From Micromonospora sp. CB01531 (GTDB lineage Bacteria; Actinomycetota; Actinomycetes; Mycobacteriales; Micromonosporaceae): a stretch of DNA of 38,025 nucleotides. The DNA lies in the NCBI RefSeq assembly GCF_001905095.1, contig NZ_LWLS01000114.1, positions 1-38,025 on the forward strand, in the 5' to 3' direction. Made by a program: the position numbers and the translations under genes. The notes under the pieces were generated by a model that saw only the letters and a program-made list of their open reading frames with translations, was not told the origin of the DNA and searched no databases. Below, piece by piece: positions 6,864-16,426 of the stretch; within the stretch, counting starts at the first letter, position 1, and each line of letters opens with the position of its first letter.

Positions 6864-8270
6864 TCAGCCACGAAGCATCTCCGCCACCAGGAAGGCCAGC
6901 TCCAGCGACTGCTGGGTGTTCAGTCGCGGGTCGCAGGCGGTCTCGTACCGATCGGGCAGGTCGAGGTCCTCGATGCCCTGGGCGCCGCCCAGGCACTCGG
7001 TGACGTCCTCGCCGGTCAGCTCGACGTGCAGGCCGCCCGGGTGGGTCTCCAGGCCGCGGTGCACCTCGAAGTAGCCGAGCACCTCGTCGACGATCCGGTC
7101 GAAGTGCCGGGTCTTGTAGCCGTTCGAGGACTCGTGGGTGTTGCCATGCATCGGGTCGCACTGCCAGACGACCTTGGCGCCGGCCGCGGTGACCTTGGCG
7201 ACGATCGGTGGCAGGGTGTCCCGGACCCGGTGGTTGCCCATCCGGCTGATCAGGGTGAGCCGGCCGGGGATGTTGTCCGGGTTGAGCTTCTCGCAGAGCT
7301 CGATGGCCTCGTCCGGCGTGGTGGTCGGGCCCAGCTTCACGCCGATCGGGTTGGCGATCCGGGAGATGAAGTCGAGGTGCGCCCCGTCGATCTGCCGGGT
7401 CCGCTCGCCGATCCACAGGAAGTGCCCGGACAGGCCGTACGCCCGGTTGCCGGAGATCCGGGTGAGCGCCCGGTCGTACTCCAGCGCCAGGGCCTCGTGG
7501 GAGCAGTAGAGGGTGACCGTACGCAGCGCCTCGTCGTCGGTCATCCCGCAGGCCCGGATGAAGGCCAGCGCCCGGTCGATCTCCCGGGCGATCGCCTCGT
7601 AGCGCTCGCCGGCCGGCGACTGCTTGACGAAGTCCTTGTTCCAGTCGTGCACCGCGTGCAGGTCGGCGAGCCCGCCGGCCAGGTACGCCCGAAGCATGTT
7701 CATCGCGGCCGCCGAGTTGGCGTACGCCCGGATCATGCGCTGCGGGTCGGCGACCCGGGCCTCCGGCGTGGCCTCCAGCGAGTTGATCATGTCCCCGCGG
7801 TACGCCGGCAGGCCGCGCGCGTCGGTCGGCAGCGACCGGGGCTTGGTGTACTGCCCGGCGACCCGGGCCACCTTGACCACCGGCAGCGACGCGCCGTACG
7901 TCAGCACGATCGCCATCTGGAGCAGGGTGCGGGCGTTGGCCAGCAGGTGGCTCTCGGTGTTGTCGGCGAAGGTCTCGGCGCAGTCACCGCCCTGGAGCAG
8001 GAACGCCTTGCCCTCGCAGACCAGCGCGAGGCGCTGCCGGAGTTGGTCGACCTCGTACGGCGCGACCACCGAGGGCACCGTGTCGAGGACCTTGCAGACC
8101 TCGGCGACCTGGGCCGGGTCCGGCCACGGCGGGGTCTGGGCCCGCGGCAGCTCCCGCCAGCGGTCCAGGCCGAGGGCCGCGTCCTCGGCGGAGTCGGCGG
8201 TCGGGCGGCTGGTCTGGAGTCCCGGGCTGCCCACCGCCGGGTGGGTCAGCTGATGCCACTCATGGCGCAT
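6864..8270 (-). CDS. aroG: Class II DAHP synthase (3-deoxy-7-phosphoheptulonate synthase)
   Basis: It catalyses the first step of the shikimate pathway, condensing phosphoenolpyruvate with erythrose-4-phosphate. The 468-residue length, the metal-binding Cys97 in LLQGGDCAETF, and the conserved blocks KVARVAGQYTKPRS, GNRAYGLSGHFLWIGERT, GVKLGPTTTPDE and WQCDPMHGNT are diagnostic of the AroA-II family found in actinobacteria and plants. The ATG at 8270 matches the family start better than the longer frame to 8348. M. tuberculosis AroG (Rv2178c), also beside pknL, is feedback-regulated by aromatic amino acids and partners chorismate mutase. That control is plausible here but not visible. It leads the operon containing the aldolase gene. 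Confidence 0.95.
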   Translation of the reverse strand: MRHEWHQLTHPAVGSPGLQTSRPTADSAEDAALGLDRWRELPRAQTPPWPDPAQVAEVCKVLDTVPSVVAPYEVDQLRQRLALVCEGKAFLLQGGDCAETFADNTESHLLANARTLLQMAIVLTYGASLPVVKVARVAGQYTKPRSLPTDARGLPAYRGDMINSLEATPEARVADPQRMIRAYANSAAAMNMLRAYLAGGLADLHAVHDWNKDFVKQSPAGERYEAIAREIDRALAFIRACGMTDDEALRTVTLYCSHEALALEYDRALTRISGNRAYGLSGHFLWIGERTRQIDGAHLDFISRIANPIGVKLGPTTTPDEAIELCEKLNPDNIPGRLTLISRMGNHRVRDTLPPIVAKVTAAGAKVVWQCDPMHGNTHESSNGYKTRHFDRIVDEVLGYFEVHRGLETHPGGLHVELTGEDVTECLGGAQGIEDLDLPDRYETACDPRLNTQQSLELAFLVAEMLRG

Positions 8271-8383
8271 GAGAGAAAGCGTACGGCGACCGCCGGGGTG
8301 ACCCGCCGCCGAGGGGGATGGTTCCGGCAGGTGGGAGATCACCGCCACACTCCGGCCGGCCGCAGGTCAGCCAGGCGGGCGGG

Positions 8384-8878
8384 TCAGGGGGTGATCGACG
8401 GTTCGGGGGTGTGGCCGCCCGGGGCCTCGCCGGAGATGCACCAGTCCGCACCACTGCGGGTGACCGTGAACAGCAGCGCCTGGGTGGCCTTGCGGGAGCC
8501 GACGGCGACGGTGACGGAGGTGCTGACCTCCTGGCCGTTCGGGCCGGACCGGACGTCGGTGATGGTGGCCTGCGGCACGGTGAAATGGTCGGCGAAGTCG
8601 CCGTTGGGGCCGGTGGCGGCGGCGTCGAAGGCGGCCTGCACGGGGGCGCAGAACTGGCTGCGGCCGGCGTCGACGTCCTTGCCCGCCATCGCGTCGAGGT
8701 ACGCCTGCACCCGCTCGCGGCTCTTGGCCGCCGCCTCCTCGGCCGGCGCCCGCTGCGGCCCGCCGTCGGAGGCGGCCCCGGGCCCGTCGTCCCCGCCGAG
8801 GCCGCAGCCGGTCAGGGCCAGCGGCAGGAGCGCGAGCAGCACCACCCCGGTCGCCACCCTCGGGTGCGTCAGGCCCAT
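8384..8878 (-). CDS. Small secreted lipoprotein, function unknown
   Basis: The 164-residue protein starts at the ATG 8878, which has GGGAGGG five bases upstream; a longer frame to 8932 is not needed. A signal sequence of hydrophobic residues 9-22 ends in the lipobox LTGC, with Cys25 as the lipidated residue. A Gly/Asp/Pro-rich linker follows, then a ~100-residue domain (YLDAMAGKDVDAGRSQFC to WCISG) that resembles NTF2-like lipoprotein domains, with two Cys that could pair. It is anchored outside the membrane. No enzyme motif is visible. It lies 113 bp upstream of the DAHP synthase on the same strand and could be cotranscribed with it. Confidence 0.75.
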   Translation of the reverse strand: MGLTHPRVATGVVLLALLPLALTGCGLGGDDGPGAASDGGPQRAPAEEAAAKSRERVQAYLDAMAGKDVDAGRSQFCAPVQAAFDAAATGPNGDFADHFTVPQATITDVRSGPNGQEVSTSVTVAVGSRKATQALLFTVTRSGADWCISGEAPGGHTPEPSITP

Positions 8879-9084
8879 CGGTCCCTCCCATCGGCGCGGG
8901 CATCGAAAGATGCCGAGCGGCGAGTGTGCCACATCGGCCTTCCCGCATGTCGAGCCGTCGTACCGGAATGTCGGTCACGTCCCTGGCGAGGCGGCGCGCG
9001 GCCGTTCCATCTTGCCTCGACCACCCCGGTCAGCCGGTCCGGCGCGCGGGCGGCTCGGGTGGCTCGACGGGGCTGGACAGCCGG

Positions 9085-9115
9085 GCGGGGAGGGGCCGCT
9101 GCGGCCCCTCCCCGC
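9085..9115 (-). terminator. GC-rich hairpin downstream of the chitinase gene
   Basis: GCGGGGAGGGGCCGC (9085-9099) and GCGGCCCCTCCCCGC (9101-9115) are perfectly complementary with a one-base centre, so a ~13-bp stem with a small loop is possible. It lies 28 bases past the chitinase stop on the minus strand. Confidence 0.7.
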
Positions 9116-9142
9116 CGGGTGGGTGATGCGTCGGCCCTCGGC

Positions 9143-10768
<1,626 letters not shown>

Positions 10769-10790
10769 ACGGCGTCTCCCTAAACAGTTA

Positions 10791-10801
10791 GGAAACTTTC
10801 C
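10791..10801. promoter_or_regulatory. Candidate operator GGAAACTTTCC in the chitinase leader
   Basis: GGAAA-C-TTTCC is a perfect 11-bp inverted repeat lying ~23 bp before the chitinase start and just downstream of its predicted transcription start. This is a typical place for a repressor operator. Similar GTTAGGAAACTTTCC-type sequences are, from memory, common before secreted polysaccharide hydrolase genes in actinobacteria. Confidence 0.5.
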
Positions 10802-10815
10802 AGATTGATGCTGAG

Positions 10816-10845
10816 ACGCTACTCAGGCGTTCATCACTTCGTCAA
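10816..10845 (-). promoter_or_regulatory. Chitinase promoter (TTGACG - 18 - TAGCGT)
   Basis: On the minus strand TTGACG (10845-10840) and TAGCGT (10821-10816) are separated by 18 bp, a good match to the vegetative sigma-factor consensus. Predicted transcription starts around 10809, leaving a ~40-nt leader that contains the GGAAACTTTCC dyad and the ribosome binding site. Confidence 0.6.
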
Positions 10846-10897
10846 GATGTAGATGCATCGATTTCCTGTACCCGCGCCAACCGGTCCGGCGGGCGCG

Positions 10898-10903
10898 TAG
10901 CCT
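10898..10903 (+). promoter_or_regulatory. -10 box (TAGCCT) for the leaderless peroxidase gene
   Basis: TAGCCT is exactly at -12 to -7 from the ATG at 10910 and no Shine-Dalgarno sequence is present. This predicts a leaderless transcript. The -35 region is poor. Confidence 0.45.
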
Positions 10904-10909
10904 CGCCAC

Positions 10910-11398
10910 ATGACCGTTTTCGACGTGCAGATCGACACCCTCACCGGCGGCCCCGCCGACCTCGCGCAGTACCGCGGCCGCGCGCTGCTGGTGGTCAACG
11001 TGGCCTCGCGGTGCGGCCTCACCCCGCAGTACGCCGGCCTCCAGGCCGTGGCTGACGAGTACGCCGACCGGGGCCTGACCGTGCTCGGGGTGCCCTGCAA
11101 CCAGTTCGCCGGACAGGAGCCCGGCACGGCCGCGGAGATCGAGGAATTCTGCCAGGTCAACTACGGCGTGACCTTCCCGTTGACGGAGAAGGTCGACGTC
11201 AACGGGCCGGGCCGGCACCCGCTCTACGCCAAGCTGGTGTCCACGCCGGACGACGAGGGACACACCGGCGACGTGCGGTGGAACTTCGAGAAGTTCCTGG
11301 TCGCCCCGGACGGCACGGTGGCCGGCCGGTTCGCCCCGCAGGTCACCCCGGACACCGCCGAGCTGCGGGCCGCGATCGAGAAGGTGCTGCCCGCCTGA
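10910..11398 (+). CDS. Glutathione-peroxidase-family thiol peroxidase
   Basis: This 162-residue thioredoxin-fold enzyme reduces hydrogen peroxide or lipid hydroperoxides. The peroxidatic Cys35 is in NVASRCGLTPQY. Cys63 lies in GVPCNQFAGQEPG, which carries the conserved Gln, and the Trp/Asn of WNFEKF complete the active site. Cys81 in EEFCQVNYG is at the position of the resolving Cys of thioredoxin-dependent members. Actinobacteria lack glutathione, so thioredoxin or a mycothiol-linked system is the likely electron donor (inference). No signal peptide is present, so the enzyme is cytosolic. It is transcribed away from the chitinase gene and converges on the lipase gene. Confidence 0.92.
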   Translation: MTVFDVQIDTLTGGPADLAQYRGRALLVVNVASRCGLTPQYAGLQAVADEYADRGLTVLGVPCNQFAGQEPGTAAEIEEFCQVNYGVTFPLTEKVDVNGPGRHPLYAKLVSTPDDEGHTGDVRWNFEKFLVAPDGTVAGRFAPQVTPDTAELRAAIEKVLPA

Positions 11399-11420
11399 CC
11401 CCGCTCAAGATCCGCCCTGA

Positions 11421-11470
11421 TTCCCGGAGAGAGTGGCTGTTCAACACGAAATAGCCACCCTTTCCGGGAA
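11421..11470. terminator. Hairpin between convergent peroxidase and lipase genes
   Basis: Arms at 11421-11438 (TTCCCGGAGAGAGTGGCT) and 11453-11470 pair at 16 of 18 positions, plus one G-U, around a 14-nt loop. It starts 23 bases after the peroxidase stop. It is unrelated in sequence to the hairpins at 2111 and 5688. Confidence 0.7.
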
Positions 11471-11585
11471 AGCGCAGCCAGCGATCCCGTCCGCGACGGT
11501 TCGGACGGGCGGATCGGGTCGGCTCAGCGGCAGCGCCGCGGGCCGCGCCGACCCCCGCTACGGGAATCGGCGCGACCCGGGGCGG

Positions 11586-12389
11586 TCAGCCCGCGACGGA
11601 GCGGAAGACCGGGTAGTAGCCGCCGGACTGCCCGGCGGCCGTCGGATGGTACGAAATGGTCAGGTTGAGGTAGTTCAACGCGTGCAGCCACTTCTCGCCG
11701 TAGCTGCAGAGCTGGTGGCCGACGAAGATCGACCGGACGTCGGCGAACTTGAAGCCGGCCGAGGTGGCCGCCGTCCGGGTGATGTCGTCGAGCAGGTTGA
11801 TGCCCTCGTTGATCTTCGCTCGGGAGGTCGCGCTGAGCCCGACGCAGATCGTGCCGAGCTGGTAGAAGACCGGGTAGCCGACGACCACCACCCGGGCCGA
11901 GGGCGCGCGGCTCTTGATGCCGTTGTAGACGTTGGCGAGCTTGCCGGGCAGCTCGGTCCGGGCCTTGTCCTCGGCGGCCTGCACGGCCGCCACGCACTGG
12001 CTCTCACCCTGCAGGACGCAGGTGGTCATGATGTTGGCGAAGCCGACGTCGTTGCCGCCGACGGTGACGCTGACCAGGGTGGTGGTCGAGGACAGCGCCG
12101 AGAGCTGGCTGTTGATGACGTCCGTCGTGGTCGCGCCCGAACAGGCCACCGAGCGGTACGAGGCCGGCCTGATGTTGGTGTTGTAGAGCGCCGGATAGGC
12201 GTTGGTGCTGCGCAGGCAGGACCCGCTCTCGGAGGTGTAGCTGTCGGCGCCGACGCCGGAGGCGTACGAGTCGCCGAGCGCGACGTACCGGTCGGCGGGG
12301 GCGGCCTGGGCGGGGGCGCCCAGGGCCAGGGTAACCCCGAGCGAGGACGCCAGGGTCAGGGCGAGGGTGGCAAGACGGGATCTCCGCAC
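11586..12389 (-). CDS. Secreted SGNH-family lipase/esterase
   Basis: The 267-residue extracellular esterase or phospholipase is of the Streptomyces GDS(L) type. A signal peptide spans ~1-30 (Arg-rich start, hydrophobic core, APAQAA cleavage region). The SGNH blocks are GDSYASG with nucleophile Ser41, the oxyanion Gly in the ACSGATT region, VGGNDVGF with Asn, and SYHPTAAGQ with catalytic His248. Six Cys could form three disulfides, as in Streptomyces esterases. The GTG start at 12389 is supported by AGGAG six bases upstream. The substrate (lipid, phospholipid or acetylated polymer) cannot be read from sequence. Confidence 0.92.
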   Translation of the reverse strand: MRRSRLATLALTLASSLGVTLALGAPAQAAPADRYVALGDSYASGVGADSYTSESGSCLRSTNAYPALYNTNIRPASYRSVACSGATTTDVINSQLSALSSTTTLVSVTVGGNDVGFANIMTTCVLQGESQCVAAVQAAEDKARTELPGKLANVYNGIKSRAPSARVVVVGYPVFYQLGTICVGLSATSRAKINEGINLLDDITRTAATSAGFKFADVRSIFVGHQLCSYGEKWLHALNYLNLTISYHPTAAGQSGGYYPVFRSVAG

Positions 12390-12636
12390 GTCGCACTCCT
12401 GGGGGTGGGAAGTGGTGGTGGGAGAGAGATATCAATGGATCAGGTCCGGACGGAAGATCAACAATTCGCAGGGTTCGTTGATAGACCCTTATGGATACGA
12501 ATCATTACCAATCCGATCCCGGTCACTGAAGGTTTTCGCCAGGCTGACGCGATACCCCCGGCCGAATGTCGGGCCGCCGAATAACCGACCACCTTGGTCG
12601 GGAATGCCGGCCGCCATCGCGTGGTTGGCACCGGAC

Positions 12637-13326
12637 ATGACAACTGTGGGACTGATCGGCAGCGGCAACATCGGCGGCACGGTGGCCCGACTGGCGTTGG
12701 CCGCCGGTCACGACGTGGTACTCAGCAACTCCCGTGGCCCGGAGACACTCAAGGAACTGGTGGACGAGCTGGGCCCCCGGGCCCGCGCCGCCACCCCGGC
12801 CGAGGCGGCTGCGGCCGGCGATCTCGTGGTGGTCACCATCCCGCTGCGGGCCTACCGGGCGGTGCCGGCCGAGCCGCTCGCTGGCAAGATCGTCATCGAC
12901 ACCAACAACTACTACCCGGAGCGGGACGGGCGGTTCCCGGAGCTGGACGACGAGTCGACCACCACCAGTGAGCTGCTCCAGCGGCACCTGCCGGAGTCGC
13001 GGGTGGTCAAGGGCTTCAACAACATCTACTTCAAGCACCTGCTCGCCCTGGCCCGGCCGGCCGGCGCGGCGGACCGTACCGCCCTGCCGATCGCCGGCGA
13101 CGACGCGGCCGCCAAGGCCGCCGTCTCCGGGTTCCTCGACTCCCTCGGCTACGACGCGGTCGACGTGGGCCCGCTCGCCGAGGGCTGGCGGTTCCAGCGC
13201 GACACCACCGCGTACGCCGCCCTCTACTCGGCCGACCCGGCCAACGACTGGGAACGGCCGGCACCGGTCGACGCGGAGAAGCTGCGCGCCGCCCTCGCCG
13301 CCGCCCGCCGCTACGCCGACAGCTGA
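12637..13326 (+). CDS. NADPH:F420 reductase-like NAD(P)-binding oxidoreductase
   Basis: This 229-residue Rossmann protein belongs to the family named for F420-dependent NADP oxidoreductase. The dinucleotide motif is GLIGSGNIGGTVA near the N-terminus, with SNSRGPE after the second strand. The Ser/Arg pair there favours NADPH. Later blocks VVVTIPL, IDTNNYYPERDG and VVKGFNNIY are typical of single-domain actinobacterial members. It may move hydride between NADPH and F420 or reduce a small substrate; most close relatives are uncharacterised. The ATG at 12637 puts the Rossmann motif at the usual distance. The longer frame from 12367 crosses the AT-richer intergenic region and is rejected. Confidence 0.82.
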   Translation: MTTVGLIGSGNIGGTVARLALAAGHDVVLSNSRGPETLKELVDELGPRARAATPAEAAAAGDLVVVTIPLRAYRAVPAEPLAGKIVIDTNNYYPERDGRFPELDDESTTTSELLQRHLPESRVVKGFNNIYFKHLLALARPAGAADRTALPIAGDDAAAKAAVSGFLDSLGYDAVDVGPLAEGWRFQRDTTAYAALYSADPANDWERPAPVDAEKLRAALAAARRYADS

Positions 13327-13333
13327 CCGTCCC

Positions 13334-13368
13334 GTCCGGAGGGTGGGGAAGCCGCCCGCCCTCCGGAC
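13334..13368. terminator. Hairpin between convergent oxidoreductase and GNAT genes
   Basis: GTCCGGAGGG (13334-13343) pairs perfectly with 13359-13368. The stem extends inward through a U-G and three G-C pairs to ~14 bp with a 7-nt loop. It begins eight bases after the oxidoreductase stop. Confidence 0.75.
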
Positions 13369-13397
13369 GCGCCGGTTGCGCCGCGGTGTCCGGGCGG

Positions 13398-13880
13398 TCA
13401 GACCGCCTGCGGCGGGAGCGCGAGCCGCATAGCCGGGTCGCGGGTCTCCTGGAAGCCGAGCGAGCGGTAGAGCGGCCGTCCCGCCGCGGAGGCCCGCAGG
13501 TCGATCCGCCGCACGCCCCGCTCGTGGAACCAGCCCAGCAGCGCCGTCAGGCAGGCCCGGGAGTGGCCGCGCCGGCGGTGGACGGGATCGGTGCTGACGT
13601 TGAAGACGTACCCGGTCAGGCCGTTCGGGTTGTCCGGGCCGCCGAGCCGGCGCTCGATCGTGCCGACCGCGCAGGCGGCCAGCGTCCCGTCCGGCCCGTC
13701 GACCACGAAGGCCGCCATCGACGGCTCGGGCTCGGCCAGCCACTCCCGTAGCTGCTCCCGCGCGACGTCCTGCCACGGGCCCGGCGGCGGATCCGCACCC
13801 TTCACCGCCGCGAGCATCAGGCCGCGCAACCGGACCACCTCGGCGGCGTCATCCGGCGTCGCCGGGCGTGCGTCGACCAT
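13398..13880 (-). CDS. GNAT-family N-acetyltransferase
   Basis: The 160-residue acetyl-CoA-dependent acyltransferase starts ARPATPDDAAEVVRL, the typical first strand and helix. The acetyl-CoA motif A is VSTDPVHRRRGHSRACLTAL, with the Arg/Gly pyrophosphate loop RRRGHS. The C-terminus has the LYRSLGF motif common to GNATs. The acceptor substrate is unknown. ATG 13880 is chosen because it starts just before the first strand; TACGGT seven bases upstream could be a leaderless -10. The DUF2203 gene ends 26 bp upstream on the same strand, so they may be cotranscribed. Confidence 0.88.
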   Translation of the reverse strand: MVDARPATPDDAAEVVRLRGLMLAAVKGADPPPGPWQDVAREQLREWLAEPEPSMAAFVVDGPDGTLAACAVGTIERRLGGPDNPNGLTGYVFNVSTDPVHRRRGHSRACLTALLGWFHERGVRRIDLRASAAGRPLYRSLGFQETRDPAMRLALPPQAV

Positions 13881-13906
13881 GCACGGCACCGTACCCGCAG
13901 GGGCGG

Positions 13907-14257
13907 TCAGACCGGGCGGCGGCCGGCGAAGCCGCACTCCACCCGGTGGTACCAGCGCACCTCGTCGTCCCCCTCCAGCCAGCACCAGAGCACCGCCCGG
14001 CCGCCCCGTTCGCCGGGGAAGTCCAGCAACACCGGGGCGATCCCCTTGACCTGGATGTCGTGCTGGTGGATCTCCTCGAGGACGGCGTGCAGCCGGGCTT
14101 CGAGGGCCTTCACCTCGGCCAACCCGCCGAGCGCGCTGATCCCGTGCTCGGCCAGGTCGACCCGCAGCTCGGCGAGGTCGGCGCGGAGCCGGATCAGCTC
14201 GTCGATGCGCGGCCGCAGCGTGGCCACCAGGTGTCGCGCCTGGGCGAGAGTGAACAC
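13907..14257 (-). CDS. DUF2203-family protein
   Basis: The 116-residue protein has the DUF2203 pattern: FTLAQARHLVATLRPRI at the N-terminus, a long charged helical (probably coiled-coil) middle of ~65 residues, and the C-terminal block GIAPVLLDFP ... VLWCWLEGDDEVRWYH. The family is widespread in actinobacteria and its function is unknown. GTG 14257 is preferred over ATG 14281: CATACT lies exactly at -12 to -7 from the GTG, suggesting leaderless translation, and family members begin close to this FTL motif. Confidence 0.82.
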   Translation of the reverse strand: MFTLAQARHLVATLRPRIDELIRLRADLAELRVDLAEHGISALGGLAEVKALEARLHAVLEEIHQHDIQVKGIAPVLLDFPGERGGRAVLWCWLEGDDEVRWYHRVECGFAGRRPV

Positions 14258-14406
14258 CGCGCCAGTATGCGGCACGAACACGGGGGCACCGTCAGTGACG
14301 GTTGCGCGAGCCGGGCCAGGAGAATCAGCTCATCTTCCGCCCGCGAGCCGCCTATTGCCGGGACGCCGTTGCGGGCGATCTCGCGCCGTGGCTCGTGCCT
14401 GCCGCC

Positions 14407-15225
14407 TCAGTCGGCCTGGGCGGCCAGTTCCCGGGCGCGGTCGCGGGCCGCCTCCAGCGCCGCCAGCATGGCCGCGCGTACGCCGTGGTTCTCCAGCTCG
14501 CGGATGGCGGAGATGGTGGTGCCGGCCGGCGAGGTGACCGCCTCGCGGAGCTTGACCGGGTGCTCGCCGGAGTCGCGGAGCATCACCGCCGAGCCGATGG
14601 CGGTCTGCACGATCAGTTCGTGCGCCACCTGCCGGGGCAGGCCGAGCAGGATGCCGGCGTCGATCATGGCCTCGACCAGCAGGTAGAAGTAGGCGGGACC
14701 GGAGCCGGAGAGGGCGGTCACCGCGTCCTGCTGGGACTCGGGCACCCGGATGGTGGCGCCGAGCGGCTTGAACATCTCCTCGGCGAGGGCCAGGTGCGCG
14801 CCGGTGGCGTGCGCGCCGGCGGAGATGGCGCTCATCGCCTCGTCCACCAGCGCCGGCGTGTTGGTCATCACCCGGACCACCGGGGTGCCCTCGGGCAGCC
14901 GGCGGCTGAAGAATGTGGTGGGCAGGCCGGCGCAGAGCGAGATGACCAGCTTGTCGGCCGGCACCTTCGGGCCGACCTCGTCGAGCAGCGCCGCCGCGTC
15001 CTGCGGCTTGACCGAGACGGCGAGTACCTCCGCCTCGTCCACCGCGACGAGGTTGTCCACCACCCGTACGCCGTACCGGGCGGTCAGCTCCTGGGCGCGG
15101 CTGGGTCGCCGGGCGGTGGCGAGCAGCCGCTCGACCGGCCAGCCGGAGCGGAGCAGGCCGGAGAGCATCAGCTCGCCGATCTTGCCGGCGCCGATCACGG
15201 CGACGGTGTGCACCTCGGGTGCCAT
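14407..15225 (-). CDS. proC: Pyrroline-5-carboxylate reductase
   Basis: It catalyses the last step of proline synthesis, the NAD(P)H reduction of 1-pyrroline-5-carboxylate. The 272 residues show the N-terminal Rossmann motif VAVIGAGKIGE, the blocks SVKPQD, SLCAGLP and VRVMTNTPA, and the C-terminal dimerisation domain signature ALSGSGPAYFYLLVEAM with SPAGTTISAIRELE. All are diagnostic of ProC. The ATG at 15225 follows GAGGGG by eight bases. It lies downstream of the phosphofructokinase gene, but a strong hairpin separates them, so it probably has its own promoter or depends on read-through. Confidence 0.95.
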   Translation of the reverse strand: MAPEVHTVAVIGAGKIGELMLSGLLRSGWPVERLLATARRPSRAQELTARYGVRVVDNLVAVDEAEVLAVSVKPQDAAALLDEVGPKVPADKLVISLCAGLPTTFFSRRLPEGTPVVRVMTNTPALVDEAMSAISAGAHATGAHLALAEEMFKPLGATIRVPESQQDAVTALSGSGPAYFYLLVEAMIDAGILLGLPRQVAHELIVQTAIGSAVMLRDSGEHPVKLREAVTSPAGTTISAIRELENHGVRAAMLAALEAARDRARELAAQAD

Positions 15226-15253
15226 GGGCCGTACCCCTCTCGGTCGAGGCGGG

Positions 15254-15284
15254 GCGCGGCGGACCCCGACCGGGTCCGCCGCGC
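15254..15284 (-). terminator. Hairpin after the phosphofructokinase gene
   Basis: GCGCGGCGGACCC (15254-15266) and its perfect complement at 15272-15284 form a 13-bp stem with a 5-nt loop. It lies 13 bases past the pfkA stop on the minus strand and upstream of proC. Confidence 0.75.
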
Positions 15285-15296
15285 CGCCGGCGTCGA

Positions 15297-16325
15297 TCAG
15301 CTGCCGAAGAAGACCTCGGCCTCGGCGTACCGCTCCAGCGGCACGGTCTTCAGCTCCCGGGTGGCTTCGGCCAGCGGGACGCGGACGATGTCCGTGCTCT
15401 GCATCGCGACCATCTTGCCCCAGTCGCCCTCGTGCGCCGCGTCGATCGCGTGCAGGCCGAGCCGGGTGGCGAGCACCCGGTCGAAGGCGGTCGGGGTGCC
15501 GCCGCGCTGGATGTGGCCGAGCACGACGGTGCGGGCCTCCTTGCCGGTCTTCGCCTCCAGCTGCTCGGCGAGCCACTGGCCGATGCCGCCGAGCCGGACG
15601 TGGCCGAACGAGTCCAGCTCCTGGTTGTGCAGCACCATCTGGCCCTCCAGCGGGTGCGCGCCCTCGGCGACCACGACGATCGGGGCGTACTGGTGCTGGA
15701 AGCGCTTCTCGACGTACCCGGCGACCTGGTCGACGTCGAACTGCCGCTCGGGCAGCAGGATCACGTTGGCGCCGCCGGCGAGGCCGGCGTGCAGGGCGAT
15801 CCAGCCGGCGTGCCGGCCCATCACCTCGACGACCAGGGTGCGGTGGTGGCTCTCCGCGGTGGTGTGCAGCCGGTCGATCGCCTCCATGGCGATGTTGACC
15901 GCCGTGTCGAAGCCGAAGGTGTAGTCGGTGGCGCCCAGGTCGTTGTCGATGGTCTTCGGCACGCCGACCACCTTGACGTCCAGCTCGTGCAGCTTGGTGG
16001 CGACGCCGAGGGTGTCCTCGCCGCCGATGGCGATCAGCGCGTCCACGCCCTGGGCGGCGAGGTTCTCCTTGATCCGCTCGACGCCGTTCTCGATCTTGAA
16101 CGGGTTGGTCCGGGACGAGCCGAGGATGGTGCCGCCGCGCGGCAGGATGCCACGGACCTCCGCGATGCCCAGCGGCCTGGACAGGCCCTCCAGCGGGCCC
16201 TTCCAGCCGTCCTGGAAGCCCACGAACTCGTGACCGTAGGTGGCGACGCCCTTGCGGACCACCGCCCGAATCACCGCATTGAGACCAGGGCAGTCGCCGC
16301 CGCCGGTGAGCACGCCGATACGCAT
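15297..16325 (-). CDS. pfkA: 6-Phosphofructokinase, pyrophosphate-type signature
   Basis: The 342-residue enzyme phosphorylates fructose-6-phosphate to fructose-1,6-bisphosphate. PFK blocks are present: GVLTGGGDCPGLNAVIR, TIDNDLGATDYTFGFDTA, EVMGRHAGWIAL, and the RGGTPTAFDR block near the C-terminus. The phosphate-donor positions are Asp104 (in GGEDT) and Lys124 (in PKTIDND). In established family work, Gly104/Gly124 marks ATP-PFK and Asp104/Lys124 marks PPi-PFK, as in Amycolatopsis. The enzyme is therefore predicted to use pyrophosphate reversibly. ATG 16325 fits family starts, with AGGAGG eleven bases upstream. The equivalent Streptomyces locus carries pfkA2. Confidence 0.93.
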   Translation of the reverse strand: MRIGVLTGGGDCPGLNAVIRAVVRKGVATYGHEFVGFQDGWKGPLEGLSRPLGIAEVRGILPRGGTILGSSRTNPFKIENGVERIKENLAAQGVDALIAIGGEDTLGVATKLHELDVKVVGVPKTIDNDLGATDYTFGFDTAVNIAMEAIDRLHTTAESHHRTLVVEVMGRHAGWIALHAGLAGGANVILLPERQFDVDQVAGYVEKRFQHQYAPIVVVAEGAHPLEGQMVLHNQELDSFGHVRLGGIGQWLAEQLEAKTGKEARTVVLGHIQRGGTPTAFDRVLATRLGLHAIDAAHEGDWGKMVAMQSTDIVRVPLAEATRELKTVPLERYAEAEVFFGS

Positions 16326-16426
16326 GATCTGCTCATCCTCCTGGAGCATCAGGTAAAGCCCGGATAAGCCCCAGGATAGGTGTCAGATCAGACCATCGGC
16401 GCCATTGCCGGCCCGGGGCGGGCCGT

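Noticed and set aside
12367..12636. N-terminal extension of the F420-reductase-like protein
   Set aside because: It overlaps the lipase start and an AT-richer intergenic region. The Rossmann motif begins right after ATG 12637.
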